From Bog-473 sp963730785 (GTDB lineage: Bacteria > Actinomycetota > Acidimicrobiia > Acidimicrobiales > RAAP-2), in assembly GCA_963730785.1 (NCBI GenBank), contig CAVSTF010000010.1, positions 558,001 through 622,000 of the forward strand: a stretch of 64,000 nucleotides of DNA. The letters run 5' to 3'. Both the position numbers and the translations under genes were made by a program. The number at the start of each line of letters is the position of its first letter. Position 1 is the first letter of the stretch. Shown here one piece after another: positions 1 through 8,649 of this stretch. The notes beneath the pieces were generated by a model. The model was not told the DNA's origin. It searched no databases and saw only the letters and a list, made by a program, of their open reading frames with translations.

Positions 1-194
1 ACCGCGGTGCGGTATTGACGCACCAGCGTCACCCGGCCATCGTCGTGCACCGGAATGATGTGCACGGCACCCGGGTGGTGGACCACGAAACGGTCGAACG
101 GGTTTCCTTCCGGATCCTCCATGTGCACCTGGCCCACCGAGAACAGCCAGCCCCGGAAGACTTCTTCCTCAGCAACCCGGCGGAAGGTGGGCAA
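1..194 (-). CDS. NUDIX hydrolase, ADP-ribose pyrophosphatase type (C-terminus outside window)
   Basis: Only the N-terminal part (about 64 residues) is present; the gene runs off the left edge. The visible sequence contains V-x-H-P-G-A-V-H-I-I-P and ends in R-Q-Y-R, the strand pattern that precedes the Nudix box in ADP-ribose pyrophosphatases. The Nudix box itself would lie outside the window, so catalytic residues cannot be checked. It lies just downstream of pyrG on the same strand, the position of Rv1700 (ADP-ribose pyrophosphatase) beside pyrG in M. tuberculosis. The start is uncertain: TTG at 194 is the first plausible in-frame start after the pyrG stop, but a start inside pyrG cannot be excluded. 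Confidence 0.75.
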   Translation of the reverse strand, partial: MPTFRRVAEEEVFRGWLFSVGQVHMEDPEGNPFDRFVVHHPGAVHIIPVHDDGRVTLVRQYRTA

Positions 195-202
195 GAGGCG
201 AT

Positions 203-1843
203 TCAGGAAACCGAGTCGAGGTCCAGCAGATGCGGCTCGCGCCCTTCAGCCCGCTCCAGGGCGGCGGCCACCAGTTCCCGGAACAATGGATGCGCCCGGT
301 CGGGTCGACTCTTGAATTCAGGATGCGCCTGCGTGCCCACCCAATATGGATGGTCTTCCAGTTCTATGAACTCCACCAGGCGCCCGTCGGGCGACGTACC
401 GGAGCAGATCAACCCCACAGCTTCGAGTTTGGCCTTGTAGCGATTATTGAATTCAAACCGGTGTCGGTGCCGTTCGGTCACGCCGAGGGTGCCGTAGGCC
501 CGAGCCACCTTGGACTCCGGTAACAACGTGGCCTGGTACGAGCCCAATCGCATGGTGCCACCCTTGTCCGTCACCTCGGCCTGATCAGGCATGAGGTCGA
601 TGACCAGGTGCGGCGACAGCGAATCGAATTCCCGCGAGTTGGCCCGGTCCAAACCGGCCAAGTCACGCGCCACCGAAATGGTCATGACATGCAGGCCCAG
701 GCAGAGACCGAGGCAGGGAATCTGCTGCTCCCTGGAATAGGTCGCCGCCGCAATCATCCCCTCAATCCCCCGTTCGCCAAATCCGCCGGGGATGATGATG
801 CCGTCCAGAACACGAAGCCGGTCCGACCCCAGGATGTCGGGCACCATTTCGGCGTCGATCCAGTCCAGCTCCAGGTCTGCCCCGTGGTGAAAACCGGCCG
901 AGCGCAAGGCTTCGACCACTGACATGTAGGCGTCAGGCATGTTCACGTACTTGCCCACGATGCCGATCTTGACTTTTCGGTGCAATGTATCGACCCGCTG
1001 CACGAAGTCTTCCCAATGGGACAGATCAATGGGGAACTTGGCCTCGTCAATGTTCAGCGTTCGGCACACGTAAGTATCCAGACCCTGCTCGTGCAGCACC
1101 AGGGGGATTGAGTAGATGCTGGGAGCATCAATGGCCGACACCACCGCATCCATGGGTACGTCGCACTGCAACGAGATTTTCCGCTGCATACTCTCCGAAA
1201 TGGGTTTGTCGCTCCGACAGACGATGACGTCGGGTTGAATACCACGGCTGCGCAATTCCGTGACCGAATGCTGGGTCGGCTTCGTCTTCTGCTCACCGGA
1301 GACCAGTGACGGCACCAAAGTGAGATGCAGGTAACACACGTTGTCACGGCCGATGTCACGGCGGAATTGGCGAATGGCCTCAATGAAGGGGACGATTTCG
1401 ATGTCACCCACCGTGCCGCCGATTTCGACGATCACGATGTCAACGTCGTCGTCAGCGAGACGCTTCACCCGGTCCTTGATTTCATCGGTGACGTGCGGGA
1501 TGACCTGCACGGTGCGTCCGAGGAAATCGCCCCGACGTTCTTTTTCGATCACGGATCGGTAGATCCACCCGGTGGTCGTGTTCGACCGCTTGTTCAGGTT
1601 CTCATCGATGAACCGCTCGTAGTGACCCAGGTCCAGGTCGGTCTCGCCACCGTCTTCGGTGACGAATACCTCTCCGTGTTCACCAGGGTTCATCGTCCCG
1701 GGGTCGACGTTGATGTACGGATCGAGCTTGCACATGGTGACGCGGAGGCCACGACATTTCAGAAGTCGACCAAGCGAGGAAGCGGTGAGGCCCTTCCCGA
1801 GCGAACTCGAGACACCCCCGGTCACAAAGATGAATTTGCTCAC
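203..1843 (-). CDS. pyrG: CTP synthase (glutamine-hydrolysing)
   Basis: This enzyme converts UTP to CTP with ATP and ammonia taken from glutamine, the last step of pyrimidine nucleotide synthesis in the cytoplasm. The 546 residues match the family length. The N-terminal synthetase domain opens with the G-G-V-S-S-S-L-G-K-G nucleotide loop (residues 9-18). The class I glutaminase domain starts near residue 295 with G-I-V-G-K-Y, has the P-G-G-F-G-E-R-G oxyanion segment near 353 and the nucleophile cysteine in C-L-G-L-C-L-G near 380, and ends with the H-P-E catalytic His/Glu near 512. The start codon is GTG with only a weak purine stretch upstream. It sits about 100 nt downstream of recN. The Rv1697 and Rv1698 homologues that separate these genes in M. 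tuberculosis are absent. Confidence 0.97.
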   Translation of the reverse strand: MSKFIFVTGGVSSSLGKGLTASSLGRLLKCRGLRVTMCKLDPYINVDPGTMNPGEHGEVFVTEDGGETDLDLGHYERFIDENLNKRSNTTTGWIYRSVIEKERRGDFLGRTVQVIPHVTDEIKDRVKRLADDDVDIVIVEIGGTVGDIEIVPFIEAIRQFRRDIGRDNVCYLHLTLVPSLVSGEQKTKPTQHSVTELRSRGIQPDVIVCRSDKPISESMQRKISLQCDVPMDAVVSAIDAPSIYSIPLVLHEQGLDTYVCRTLNIDEAKFPIDLSHWEDFVQRVDTLHRKVKIGIVGKYVNMPDAYMSVVEALRSAGFHHGADLELDWIDAEMVPDILGSDRLRVLDGIIIPGGFGERGIEGMIAAATYSREQQIPCLGLCLGLHVMTISVARDLAGLDRANSREFDSLSPHLVIDLMPDQAEVTDKGGTMRLGSYQATLLPESKVARAYGTLGVTERHRHRFEFNNRYKAKLEAVGLICSGTSPDGRLVEFIELEDHPYWVGTQAHPEFKSRPDRAHPLFRELVAAALERAEGREPHLLDLDSVS

Positions 1844-1949
1844 GCCGCCTGCTGGGCGCCGAGTTTCGCCACAAATGATCGGTGCACCGCGCCACGATAA
1901 TCGACCAGCGCCAGGGCGGTGGTGGATCGAAGGGGGCCGTGCCTACGTT

Positions 1950-3548
1950 TTATGTCGAACTGGTCATCCCAAGCAGCTCACGAGCATGGGCCCGGGCAGC
2001 ATCGCTATCGGGATGGCCCGACAGCATCCGGGACAGTTCGACCACCCGGTCTTCACCCCGCACCTCCACGGCCGAAGTAACCGTTCGACCCTCAACCTCG
2101 CGCTTCAGCACGCTGACCTGCTGATCTGCCTTGGCCGCCACCTGGGCCAGGTGGGTCACCACCAAAACCTGTCGACTCCGCGAGACCTCACTCAATGCCG
2201 TTCCCAACGAAAGAGCGGCGGCGCCGCCAACCCCGGCGTCCACTTCGTCAAACACCATCGTCTGGGGACCTCCGAGACCCACCAAGCGGATAGCCAGCAT
2301 GGAGCGGGCCAGCTCACCCCCCGATGCAGCCTTGGCCAACGGCAGGACGGCCTCGCCGACATTGGCCCCGAGAGCGATCTCAATGGGTTCACCCGAACCC
2401 TCTTGGCTCACCCGAACTTCAATTCTGGCCCCGCCCATCGCCAGATCTCCCAGGCGGCCACCTACGGCCTCGGCAAATCGCTGAGCCGCTTCGATACGAA
2501 CGGTCCGAACGGCATCTTCGGCTTCAGCGAGTTCACGCAGCGTCTGCGAGCGTTCACCTTCGAGCGCTTCTGCCCTTCCTTCGGCACTGAGGACATCTTC
2601 CAGGCGAGTAGAGGCTTCCTTGGCGAAGGCGATCACCTCGGCCAGATCGTGACCATATTTGCGTCTGAGTTCGGCCAACAACCTTCGCCGCTCCCCCACC
2701 TCAACCAGTCGCCCAGGGTCGTCCTCCCAACCATCGACTTCGTCGCGCAACCCCTGGGCCACATCAGTCAGTTCGATGGTTGACGCGGTCAAACGTTCTC
2801 GGTATGAGGCAAACGCATCGCGTCCGGTCAACGCATTGACGGCCTGTCCCAACCAGGTCAGCACGCTCGATTCGTCGTCCGTACTCGTCGGACTGAGCAG
2901 ATTGAGCGCCTGTGCCGCCGCTTCCCGATAGGCCGAGGCGTCGGCCAGTCGCTCTTCCTCAATACGGAGTTCATCTTCTTCATCAGGCCCCTGCAGCTGC
3001 GCCGCTGCAATCTCATCGACCTGGTAGCGGAGTACATCGGCTTCCCGGGCTCGGGCCGCGGTGTCGCCGCCCAGCTCGGTCAGCGCCGCACTCAGTTCCC
3101 TCAGCTGGGTACGCAGGCGCTGGATCTCACTCACGTCCGTACCGGCAAACGCATCGAGGACGTTGCGTTGCGCGGCCGGCGTGGTCAATGACTGGTGTTC
3201 GTGCTGCCCATGGATCTCGAGCATCGGGGTGACGACCTCGGCCAGCATGTTGGCTGGTGACATCCGACCGTTGATCCACGCTCGAGCCCGGCCTTCAGCT
3301 GGCACCGAACGAGTCACGATTATTTCTTCGTCGTCTTCGCCGACAAATCGAGCCTCAATGATTGCTTCGGTGCTGCCGCGCCGAACCATGCTGGCGTGCG
3401 CTTTCCCGCCCAGCACCAGTTGTAGGGCTTCAACGACGAGCGTCTTTCCGGCCCCGGTCTCACCAGTGAGGACCGTCATGCCAGGCCTAAAGGTGATCGT
3501 CAGATCCTCAATGACACCGAGGTCACGTACCCGAAGCTCAGTCAGCAT
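1950..3548 (-). CDS. recN: DNA repair protein RecN
   Basis: RecN is an SMC-like ATPase that acts at double-strand breaks during recombinational repair. The 532-residue product has an N-terminal ATPase lobe with Walker A G-E-T-G-A-G-K-T at residues 29-36. A long Ala/Glu/Arg-rich region of the coiled-coil type fills the centre. The C-terminal lobe carries a signature-like A-S-G-G-E-L-A-R and Walker B M-V-F-D-E-V-D-A-G-V-G-G near residue 430, followed by V-T-H-L-A-Q-V-A. It is somewhat shorter than E. coli RecN (553). Translation starts at ATG 14 nt after the nadK stop. The nadK-recN pairing is conserved across Actinobacteria (Rv1695-Rv1696). No SOS box could be recognised; expression probably comes from the upstream nadK/tlyA transcript. 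Confidence 0.96.
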   Translation of the reverse strand: MLTELRVRDLGVIEDLTITFRPGMTVLTGETGAGKTLVVEALQLVLGGKAHASMVRRGSTEAIIEARFVGEDDEEIIVTRSVPAEGRARAWINGRMSPANMLAEVVTPMLEIHGQHEHQSLTTPAAQRNVLDAFAGTDVSEIQRLRTQLRELSAALTELGGDTAARAREADVLRYQVDEIAAAQLQGPDEEDELRIEEERLADASAYREAAAQALNLLSPTSTDDESSVLTWLGQAVNALTGRDAFASYRERLTASTIELTDVAQGLRDEVDGWEDDPGRLVEVGERRRLLAELRRKYGHDLAEVIAFAKEASTRLEDVLSAEGRAEALEGERSQTLRELAEAEDAVRTVRIEAAQRFAEAVGGRLGDLAMGGARIEVRVSQEGSGEPIEIALGANVGEAVLPLAKAASGGELARSMLAIRLVGLGGPQTMVFDEVDAGVGGAAALSLGTALSEVSRSRQVLVVTHLAQVAAKADQQVSVLKREVEGRTVTSAVEVRGEDRVVELSRMLSGHPDSDAARAHARELLGMTSST

Positions 3549-3562
3549 GGCTGGGAATCGTC

Positions 3563-4432
3563 CTACCTGGCCCGGTCGACCAGGAGTCGGGCTCGTAGCG
3601 TCCCACCGAAGCCTTGCGGATCATTGCGGATGACCCGAACCGGACGAGCGGCGACTCGGCACGTCACCGTGGCGCCCGGATCCAATCGGCCCACCTCCTG
3701 CCCGTCAATCACCAGCGCACCAGCCCGATTGTCGACCACCCGGACGGTGACGCTCTGTTCATCGGTGAGGACGAGACTCCGGTCCAACGACAAGTGCGGT
3801 GCGACCGGCGTCATGACCATGGCGCGGAGGTTGGGCGAGAGGATGGGACCGCCAGCCGACAAGTTGTAGGCCGTCGAACCGGTCGGCGTGGCAATGAGCA
3901 CGCCATCAGCCGAATACGTCAAGACATCTTCTCCGTCGATGGAGGTGGCGAGTCGAATGGTGTGACCGAACACCGTCTTCTCCACCACGAGCTCATTGAG
4001 GGCCAGGTAATTGTGCGCAGCACCATGGACAGAATGGTCGCCCACCTCGACTTCAAGGGCGCATCGAGCCTCAACGACTGCTTTGCCATCGAGCACTCGG
4101 GTCAATGCCACGCGGAGCTGGTCGGGCAACAAATCGGGGAGATAGCCCACCCGACCGAAATTGACGCCGAGAACCGGGATGTCTTCTGTCCAGGCCAGTC
4201 GGACCACACGCAGGAACGTGCCGTCACCTCCCATGCTGACGGCAACGGTGCTGCCGGCCAAATCGACGGCATCCATATCGACTTCGACCTCATCTTCGGT
4301 GACCCGGTCCGGTGCGCTGAAGTGGAGCACCCGTGCCTTGTGGCCGATCGAGTCCAACCAGTCGGCCGTGTCCAGAGTGAGTGCCAGCGCGTCGGCGCGT
4401 TCTGGGTGAACCAAGAAGGCAATGATGGCCAT
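3563..4432 (-). CDS. nadK: NAD kinase
   Basis: This enzyme phosphorylates NAD to NADP, using ATP or polyphosphate in actinobacterial forms. The 289-residue product has the diagnostic G-G-D-G-T-F motif at 68-73, N-F-G-R-V-G-Y-L at 91-98, and the T-G-S-T-A-Y-N-L-S-A-G-G-P segment near residue 175. The frame remains open to 4555, but the family N-terminus (M-A-I-I-A-F-L-V-H-P) starts at the ATG at 4432, and the extension would lie inside tlyA. That start is one base from the tlyA stop codon, so the two genes are probably translationally coupled. The order tlyA-nadK-recN is the standard actinobacterial one. Confidence 0.96.
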   Translation of the reverse strand: MAIIAFLVHPERADALALTLDTADWLDSIGHKARVLHFSAPDRVTEDEVEVDMDAVDLAGSTVAVSMGGDGTFLRVVRLAWTEDIPVLGVNFGRVGYLPDLLPDQLRVALTRVLDGKAVVEARCALEVEVGDHSVHGAAHNYLALNELVVEKTVFGHTIRLATSIDGEDVLTYSADGVLIATPTGSTAYNLSAGGPILSPNLRAMVMTPVAPHLSLDRSLVLTDEQSVTVRVVDNRAGALVIDGQEVGRLDPGATVTCRVAARPVRVIRNDPQGFGGTLRARLLVDRAR

Positions 4433-4433
4433 T

Positions 4434-5288
4434 TCAGCCTTGCTCCGAGCCGTCTCGGCGAACGACCGCCTGATCGACCGCCTCGTTGAGAAACCGCATT
4501 GACGTATCCGGATCAACCGAAGCCCCTTTTCGGGCGTGCACGAGAAATTCAACATTGCCCGCGGGGCCAGTCAGAGGCGAAACCATCGCCCCCATGATGC
4601 CGGTTCCTGCCGCACTAAGGGCGGACGCAACCCCCTGCATGGCTTGGAGCCACACTTCAGGATCCTTCACCACTCCCTTACCACGGGACACAATGGCCTT
4701 TCCCGCTTCAAATTGGGGCTTCACCAAAAGGACCAGGTCTGCCCCCTCCGCCGCCACGGGTCCGGTCAAGGCAGGAATCACCGTGACCAGAGAGATGAAG
4801 GAGAGATCACCCGTCACCACATCGCACGGAGTGAAGGTCGCATCGTGCTCGTGCATTACTTCGGGCGCCAGCGACCGGACATTGACCCGCTCCATCACGG
4901 TGACCCTATGGTCGTTTCGCAGACGCTGATCAAACTGTCCGTGGCCGACATCAACGGCATACACGTGAGCCGCACCGCGTTGGAGCAGGCAATCCGTGAA
5001 TCCACCGGTGGAAGCGCCCGCATCAATAGCGCGACGTCCGCTGACCACCACGTCGAACGTCGAAAGGGCCCCGTCGAGTTTGTACCCACCCCGACTCACA
5101 AAGGGAGACGGCGGGCCAAGGAGCCGTACTGGCTCTCCCGGACCTACCAATCGGGCGGCTTTTTCGGCCACTGAACCACTGACCAGAACGAGGCCAGCGG
5201 CAATGACCGCCTGTGCTTCCTGTCGATTGGGAACGAGATTGCGCCGAACAAGTTCGGCATCAAGTCTCCGTCGAGCGCTTGGGCTCAG
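4434..5288 (-). CDS. tlyA: TlyA-family rRNA 2'-O-methyltransferase, probable CTG start
   Basis: TlyA methylates ribose positions on rRNA; in mycobacteria it acts on both 16S and 23S rRNA. An N-terminal S4 RNA-binding segment (R-R-R-L-D-A-E-L-V-R-R, then N-R-Q-E-A) precedes an FtsJ/RrmJ-like methyltransferase domain with S-R-G-G-Y-K-L, the SAM loop D-A-G-A-S-T-G-G-F-T-D, and L-V-K-P-Q-F-E. A GTG at 5171 would delete the S4 segment, which is in frame upstream to about residue 5 of the family. No ATG, GTG or TTG lies in frame at the expected N-terminus. A CTG at 5288 gives 284 residues, close to the usual 270, and overlaps the upstream stop as CTGA. I therefore propose the CTG start; the methyltransferase call is firm, the start is not. 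Confidence 0.88.
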   Translation of the reverse strand: MSPSARRRLDAELVRRNLVPNRQEAQAVIAAGLVLVSGSVAEKAARLVGPGEPVRLLGPPSPFVSRGGYKLDGALSTFDVVVSGRRAIDAGASTGGFTDCLLQRGAAHVYAVDVGHGQFDQRLRNDHRVTVMERVNVRSLAPEVMHEHDATFTPCDVVTGDLSFISLVTVIPALTGPVAAEGADLVLLVKPQFEAGKAIVSRGKGVVKDPEVWLQAMQGVASALSAAGTGIMGAMVSPLTGPAGNVEFLVHARKGASVDPDTSMRFLNEAVDQAVVRRDGSEQG

Positions 5289-5821
5289 GTGCCTGCCCCA
5301 GGGCTCGCCTTCTTGGTTGCCTTCTTGGCCGCAGTCGCCTTCTTGGCCGGAGCCTTCTTCGCAGCGGCTTTCTTGGCGGGTGCCTTCTTCGCCGGAGCCT
5401 TCTTGGCCGCCGACTTCTTCTCAGACTTCTTCTTCTTACGACCTGGCGTCACGCTCTGCGCTGCATCGCGCGCCGCCTTGGCCGTCTTGGTTGCCTGGGC
5501 AGTCGCTTCAGCGGTCGCCGTACGGCCGGCACTGGCTGACCGCTTCAAGATGTCGGCTACCTGTCCGGCCAGAGACTCGAGTGAAGCGGTGTCGATCTTG
5601 CTCAGCTGCGACGAAACCTCATGCCGAACCAGCTCGAGCATCTGCTCACTGGTCTTGCGACTCCGGTCAACCAGATTGTCGACCCATTCCTGGGCCTGTT
5701 CGCGCTGGACATCGCCTGCGCTCACCAGTTCCCGCACGATTTCCTCGGCGCGGGCGCGTGTGACCTGGCCTAACACCGTGCCGGCTTCGAGATATTTCTT
5801 GATTCGTTCGTTACTCGCCAT
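5285..5821 (-). CDS. Conserved actinobacterial protein with helical body and Lys/Ala-rich tail
   Basis: The 178-residue product has two parts. Residues 1 to about 125 look helical and rich in charged residues and Ala, with L-G-Q-V-T-R-A-R-A-E-E-I-V-R-E-L and Q-V-A-D-I-L-K-R, resembling phasin-like or PhaF-like coiled-coil proteins. Residues 127-176 are a basic tail built from K-K-A-P-A-K-K-A units, like eukaryotic H1 and mycobacterial HupB tails, suggesting nucleic-acid or polyphosphate binding. No signal peptide or membrane segment is seen. The stop overlaps the proposed tlyA CTG start, so it is probably the first gene of the tlyA-nadK-recN operon. It occupies the position of Rv1693, but I did not establish homology. 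The exact function is unknown. Confidence 0.82.
   Translation of the reverse strand: MASNERIKKYLEAGTVLGQVTRARAEEIVRELVSAGDVQREQAQEWVDNLVDRSRKTSEQMLELVRHEVSSQLSKIDTASLESLAGQVADILKRSASAGRTATAEATAQATKTAKAARDAAQSVTPGRKKKKSEKKSAAKKAPAKKAPAKKAAAKKAPAKKATAAKKATKKASPGAGT
5288..5443 (-). repeat. Degenerate Lys/Ala tandem repeat in a coding tail
   Basis: The 3' end of the preceding gene is a run of imperfect repeats coding K-K-A-P-A or K-K-A-A-A units (residues 127-176). The DNA alternates AAG and GCC/GCG codons. Such tails vary in length by slippage in other actinobacteria; here the reading frame is intact. Confidence 0.8.
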
Positions 5822-5859
5822 GAAACAAGAGTATCTTAAGTGCTAGCTGTTAGCAAGCA

Positions 5860-6639
5860 TTAATTCGCTTGTTGTTCAAGAAACGTTTTCACCAGTTCAG
5901 CCAAATTTGTGGCCACGGCGTCTGGACGGCCGACCTCAGGCACAGCATCGGCACTGGTGACACCAGAGAGGACAAGGGCAAACGGCACCGCCAACTGGGC
6001 CGCGAGCGCCCCATCGGTCGACAGCCGGTCCCCCACCATTACTCGCACGTCATCTGCCCGGGCTCTGATCGCCTCAGCGGTCGGCCGGTGGGGTTTGCCA
6101 GCCACTTCAGGTATCGCCTCCGCCGCCGTGGCGACGGCCGCCAGGATGGCGCCACCACCTGGCAGCAGGCCATCGGGTGTGGGGTGCGTTGGATCCTCAT
6201 TCGTACCGATGAGCCGAGCTCCGGCCCGCACCGCACTGGCCGCCTCGGAAACCAAATCAAACGTAAAGCTGCGGGTCCAGCCGACGATCACCGTGTCGGC
6301 CGGACCGGTTTCGACGATCTTCACGTTTCGACGAATGAGTGCTTCCCGGACGCCATCGTCAGCCAATACCAAGGCTGATGAACCCGCCGGCACCATTTCC
6401 GCCGCCACATCGGCCGAACTCAATAGATCTTCGTCGTCGGCCGAAATCCCACAATTGGCCAGCCGTTCATGAAGTTGGGCTCTGGTGGGTGCCGAATTAT
6501 TGGTGGCGAAGAAGGTCCGAATCCCCGCTTCGCGCAAACTACTGATGGCGCCGCTCACCCCTTCGATGGGCTGTCCCGTCAACCAAATCACACCGTCGAG
6601 ATCAATCGCCCACGTGCCGTGGGGTGCTGGTGGCCACAT
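5860..6639 (-). CDS. HAD-superfamily sugar/nucleotide phosphatase, NagD/class IIA type
   Basis: This is a cytoplasmic phosphatase of the NagD/4-nitrophenylphosphatase group. The 259 residues contain motif I D-L-D-G-V-I-W (nucleophile Asp 13), the class IIA hallmark F-F-A-T-N-N-S, a C2-cap region, P-G-G-G-A-I-L near 165, a catalytic Lys near 180 (A-G-K-P-H), and motif IV V-M-V-G-D-R-L-S-T-D. The family acts on small phosphometabolites such as glycerol-3-phosphate or UMP; the substrate cannot be read from sequence. It occupies the place of Rv1692, described as a glycerol-phosphate phosphatase, next to the tlyA operon. The ATG at 6639 lacks a clear Shine-Dalgarno sequence. Confidence 0.9.
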   Translation of the reverse strand: MWPPAPHGTWAIDLDGVIWLTGQPIEGVSGAISSLREAGIRTFFATNNSAPTRAQLHERLANCGISADDEDLLSSADVAAEMVPAGSSALVLADDGVREALIRRNVKIVETGPADTVIVGWTRSFTFDLVSEAASAVRAGARLIGTNEDPTHPTPDGLLPGGGAILAAVATAAEAIPEVAGKPHRPTAEAIRARADDVRVMVGDRLSTDGALAAQLAVPFALVLSGVTSADAVPEVGRPDAVATNLAELVKTFLEQQAN

Positions 6640-6679
6640 ATTCGAAGGCTATCGGTCCGAACCTGACCTACTTCCTTTC

Positions 6680-8533
6680 TCAGCCGCCGGTATAGGTGAA
6701 CTGATCCTTACTGGTATCTCGGCTCGTCCCCGATGGCGTGGTGACAATCACTTCAACCGTGCCGACACCGCGCGGCACGACGACCCCCAGGAAATCGCCA
6801 TCGCTACTGACGCTGATTGGCTTCACAGTGGTCGCGCCAAACGTGACTGTCGTCGCCCCGTTGAGATATTTCCCGCCAATCAGCAAGCCGTACCCTCCGG
6901 CTGCTGCACCGGATGCCGGATCCATGGCATTGACCTCAGGCTGACGCTTGATGAAGCGGAACCGAGCCATGGGAGCAATCAGGCTGGTCCCTCCTGGTGT
7001 GGAAACGGTGACGTAGACGGAGTGGCTTCCGCCGGGGGCGTACACCGCCATGTAGTCACCGTCAGCACTTACCTTGATGACTTGGCCCGGGTTGTTCGGT
7101 CCGAAATCGACGACATCATTGGTGGCGAAACCCGATCCGGAGAGCAGGACGCGCGTGCCCCCCTGGATGAGTCCGCTGGTTGGCGTCAGCAACGAAACGG
7201 CCGGAAGGTTGGCGTACCGAAAAATGGATGCTGGGACGGGTGCGCTGTTCCCGCCAGCGGTAGTGACCGTGATGGGTACCGTGCCAACAGATCCCTGAGG
7301 CACCGTGACAACGAGAGCAGTACCGGCCCGGTTGACCGAGTTCACATTCGCATCAATGGTCCCGAAGAGCACGTCGGTTGTTCCCCCTAAATAGGAACCG
7401 TGGAGCGTGATCTCGAAGCCCCCGGACGTCCCCCCATCGGGTGAGGAAAGCGAGGAAATGGACGGAGCTTCGGGAAACGAAAGTGTGCTCCCGCAAAAGA
7501 CGGTTCCTCCGTGGGGATTGGCGGTGACCGTGCTGCAATCGGTGAGATCGGATGAGACCATGGTCGGTGGGGATGTTGACGTGTCTTCCAAGACCTGTTC
7601 CAATCCGCCGGCACCGCTCTTTTGCCCACCACTGAGATAGACATGTTTGCCATCAGGGGTGATCGCTTGCACCGTGAAATTCTTAAGACTGGTCAATCCG
7701 ACGGGCAGAGTTGGTGCCGGTTGGACCGAAGGGGTTGGAGGGAGCACATCAACCACCTCGCCACCGACATAGGCCGTCGCCCCATTGGGTGAAAGTGCGA
7801 TGCCGTTTCCGGTCACTTTGACACTACTGACCACGTGGAGCGACGAAGACGTCAGTTGAATCGAGGACAACTGCTCACCGTTTCGATTCGGGCCATCATT
7901 GAGTACATAAGCGTTGGCATCGTTCGGAGCAATGGCCACGCCCCCGACATCGAAACCAATCTTCAGAGTGCCCGTCAAGGTTGGATGCGTCCCACTGAGC
8001 CGTACGCGCATCAAGGAGCCTGGTTCAGATTCGGTTGGAATGCCGTTGGCGGCGGCCGCATATTTTCCGCGATCGGCGATCAAGGCGAAGGAACTGCTTC
8101 TGGCCGCCGTCACTGACTGGATGTCATTGCCCGTATAGGCCGGCACCACTCGAGGTGGTGTCTCGTTCAAGACGACGACGTAGACCCCGCCAGACGGCAA
8201 TCCGTTCGAGGGGGCATTGGCAACGGCAGCGATGAGATACTCACCATTCGGCGTCAAGGCCAAATGCGTGATCCGCTCTCCGGGTAGTTGAATCTGCGAT
8301 TGCGTGGTCGCGCTCTTGCCCTTCAGCAGCTCCACGTCCACCGTTGCACCATCCGCCACGTAGGCCGTCGAACCTGAAGCGGCAATGGCCATCGTCTGAC
8401 TTCCCATTGAAGGAAGGGGTAGCGGGGACTTGCGCGTCACGATAAACGCAATCACGGCCACCGCAAACACCAATACGACGGCGGTCACCACGTTGAGGAA
8501 GAGCCTGACTACCCTGTGCTCGCCGCGCGCCAT
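6680..8533 (-). CDS. Membrane-anchored surface protein with propeller-like repeats and three IPT/TIG domains
   Basis: The 617-residue product has a single N-terminal membrane helix (about residues 8-31) after a short basic cytoplasmic end, so most of it should lie outside the membrane. Residues about 40-340 show recurring A-I-A-x-N-G/A-x-A-Y-V units typical of YVTN/Lvp beta-propellers. The C-terminal half holds three IPT/TIG immunoglobulin-like domains (about 365-445, 446-535 and 536-614), each with a P-x-S/G-x-x-x-G-G start and a V-x-V-x-T-P/A-x-G-x-S end. There is no lipobox and no LPXTG sorting signal. The architecture suggests an extracellular binding or adhesion role, but no ligand is evident. 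It is monocistronic or follows the ABC permease upstream. Confidence 0.8.
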   Translation of the reverse strand: MARGEHRVVRLFLNVVTAVVLVFAVAVIAFIVTRKSPLPLPSMGSQTMAIAASGSTAYVADGATVDVELLKGKSATTQSQIQLPGERITHLALTPNGEYLIAAVANAPSNGLPSGGVYVVVLNETPPRVVPAYTGNDIQSVTAARSSSFALIADRGKYAAAANGIPTESEPGSLMRVRLSGTHPTLTGTLKIGFDVGGVAIAPNDANAYVLNDGPNRNGEQLSSIQLTSSSLHVVSSVKVTGNGIALSPNGATAYVGGEVVDVLPPTPSVQPAPTLPVGLTSLKNFTVQAITPDGKHVYLSGGQKSGAGGLEQVLEDTSTSPPTMVSSDLTDCSTVTANPHGGTVFCGSTLSFPEAPSISSLSSPDGGTSGGFEITLHGSYLGGTTDVLFGTIDANVNSVNRAGTALVVTVPQGSVGTVPITVTTAGGNSAPVPASIFRYANLPAVSLLTPTSGLIQGGTRVLLSGSGFATNDVVDFGPNNPGQVIKVSADGDYMAVYAPGGSHSVYVTVSTPGGTSLIAPMARFRFIKRQPEVNAMDPASGAAAGGYGLLIGGKYLNGATTVTFGATTVKPISVSSDGDFLGVVVPRGVGTVEVIVTTPSGTSRDTSKDQFTYTGG

Positions 8534-8649
8534 TGGCGCTGAGCGTAGACGGCGCGGTCACCCTCTTTGAAACCAGTTCACACGCCAATTTCAGGGAATG
8601 AGGCCCGAACTTCGAGGCTTCAGTCAAACAAATTCCCACGTCAGAGCAA

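Noticed and set aside
1659..2783. A 374-codon plus-strand open frame opposite recN and pyrG
   Set aside because: It is antisense to conserved genes and its composition is that of a shadow frame.
5171..5171. GTG at 5171 as the tlyA start
   Set aside because: It would delete the conserved S4 RNA-binding segment, which is open and in frame upstream.
5288..5443. CRISPR-like or minisatellite repeats
   Set aside because: The repeats are imperfect, in frame, and encode a Lys/Ala tail; no spacers or cas genes exist in the window.
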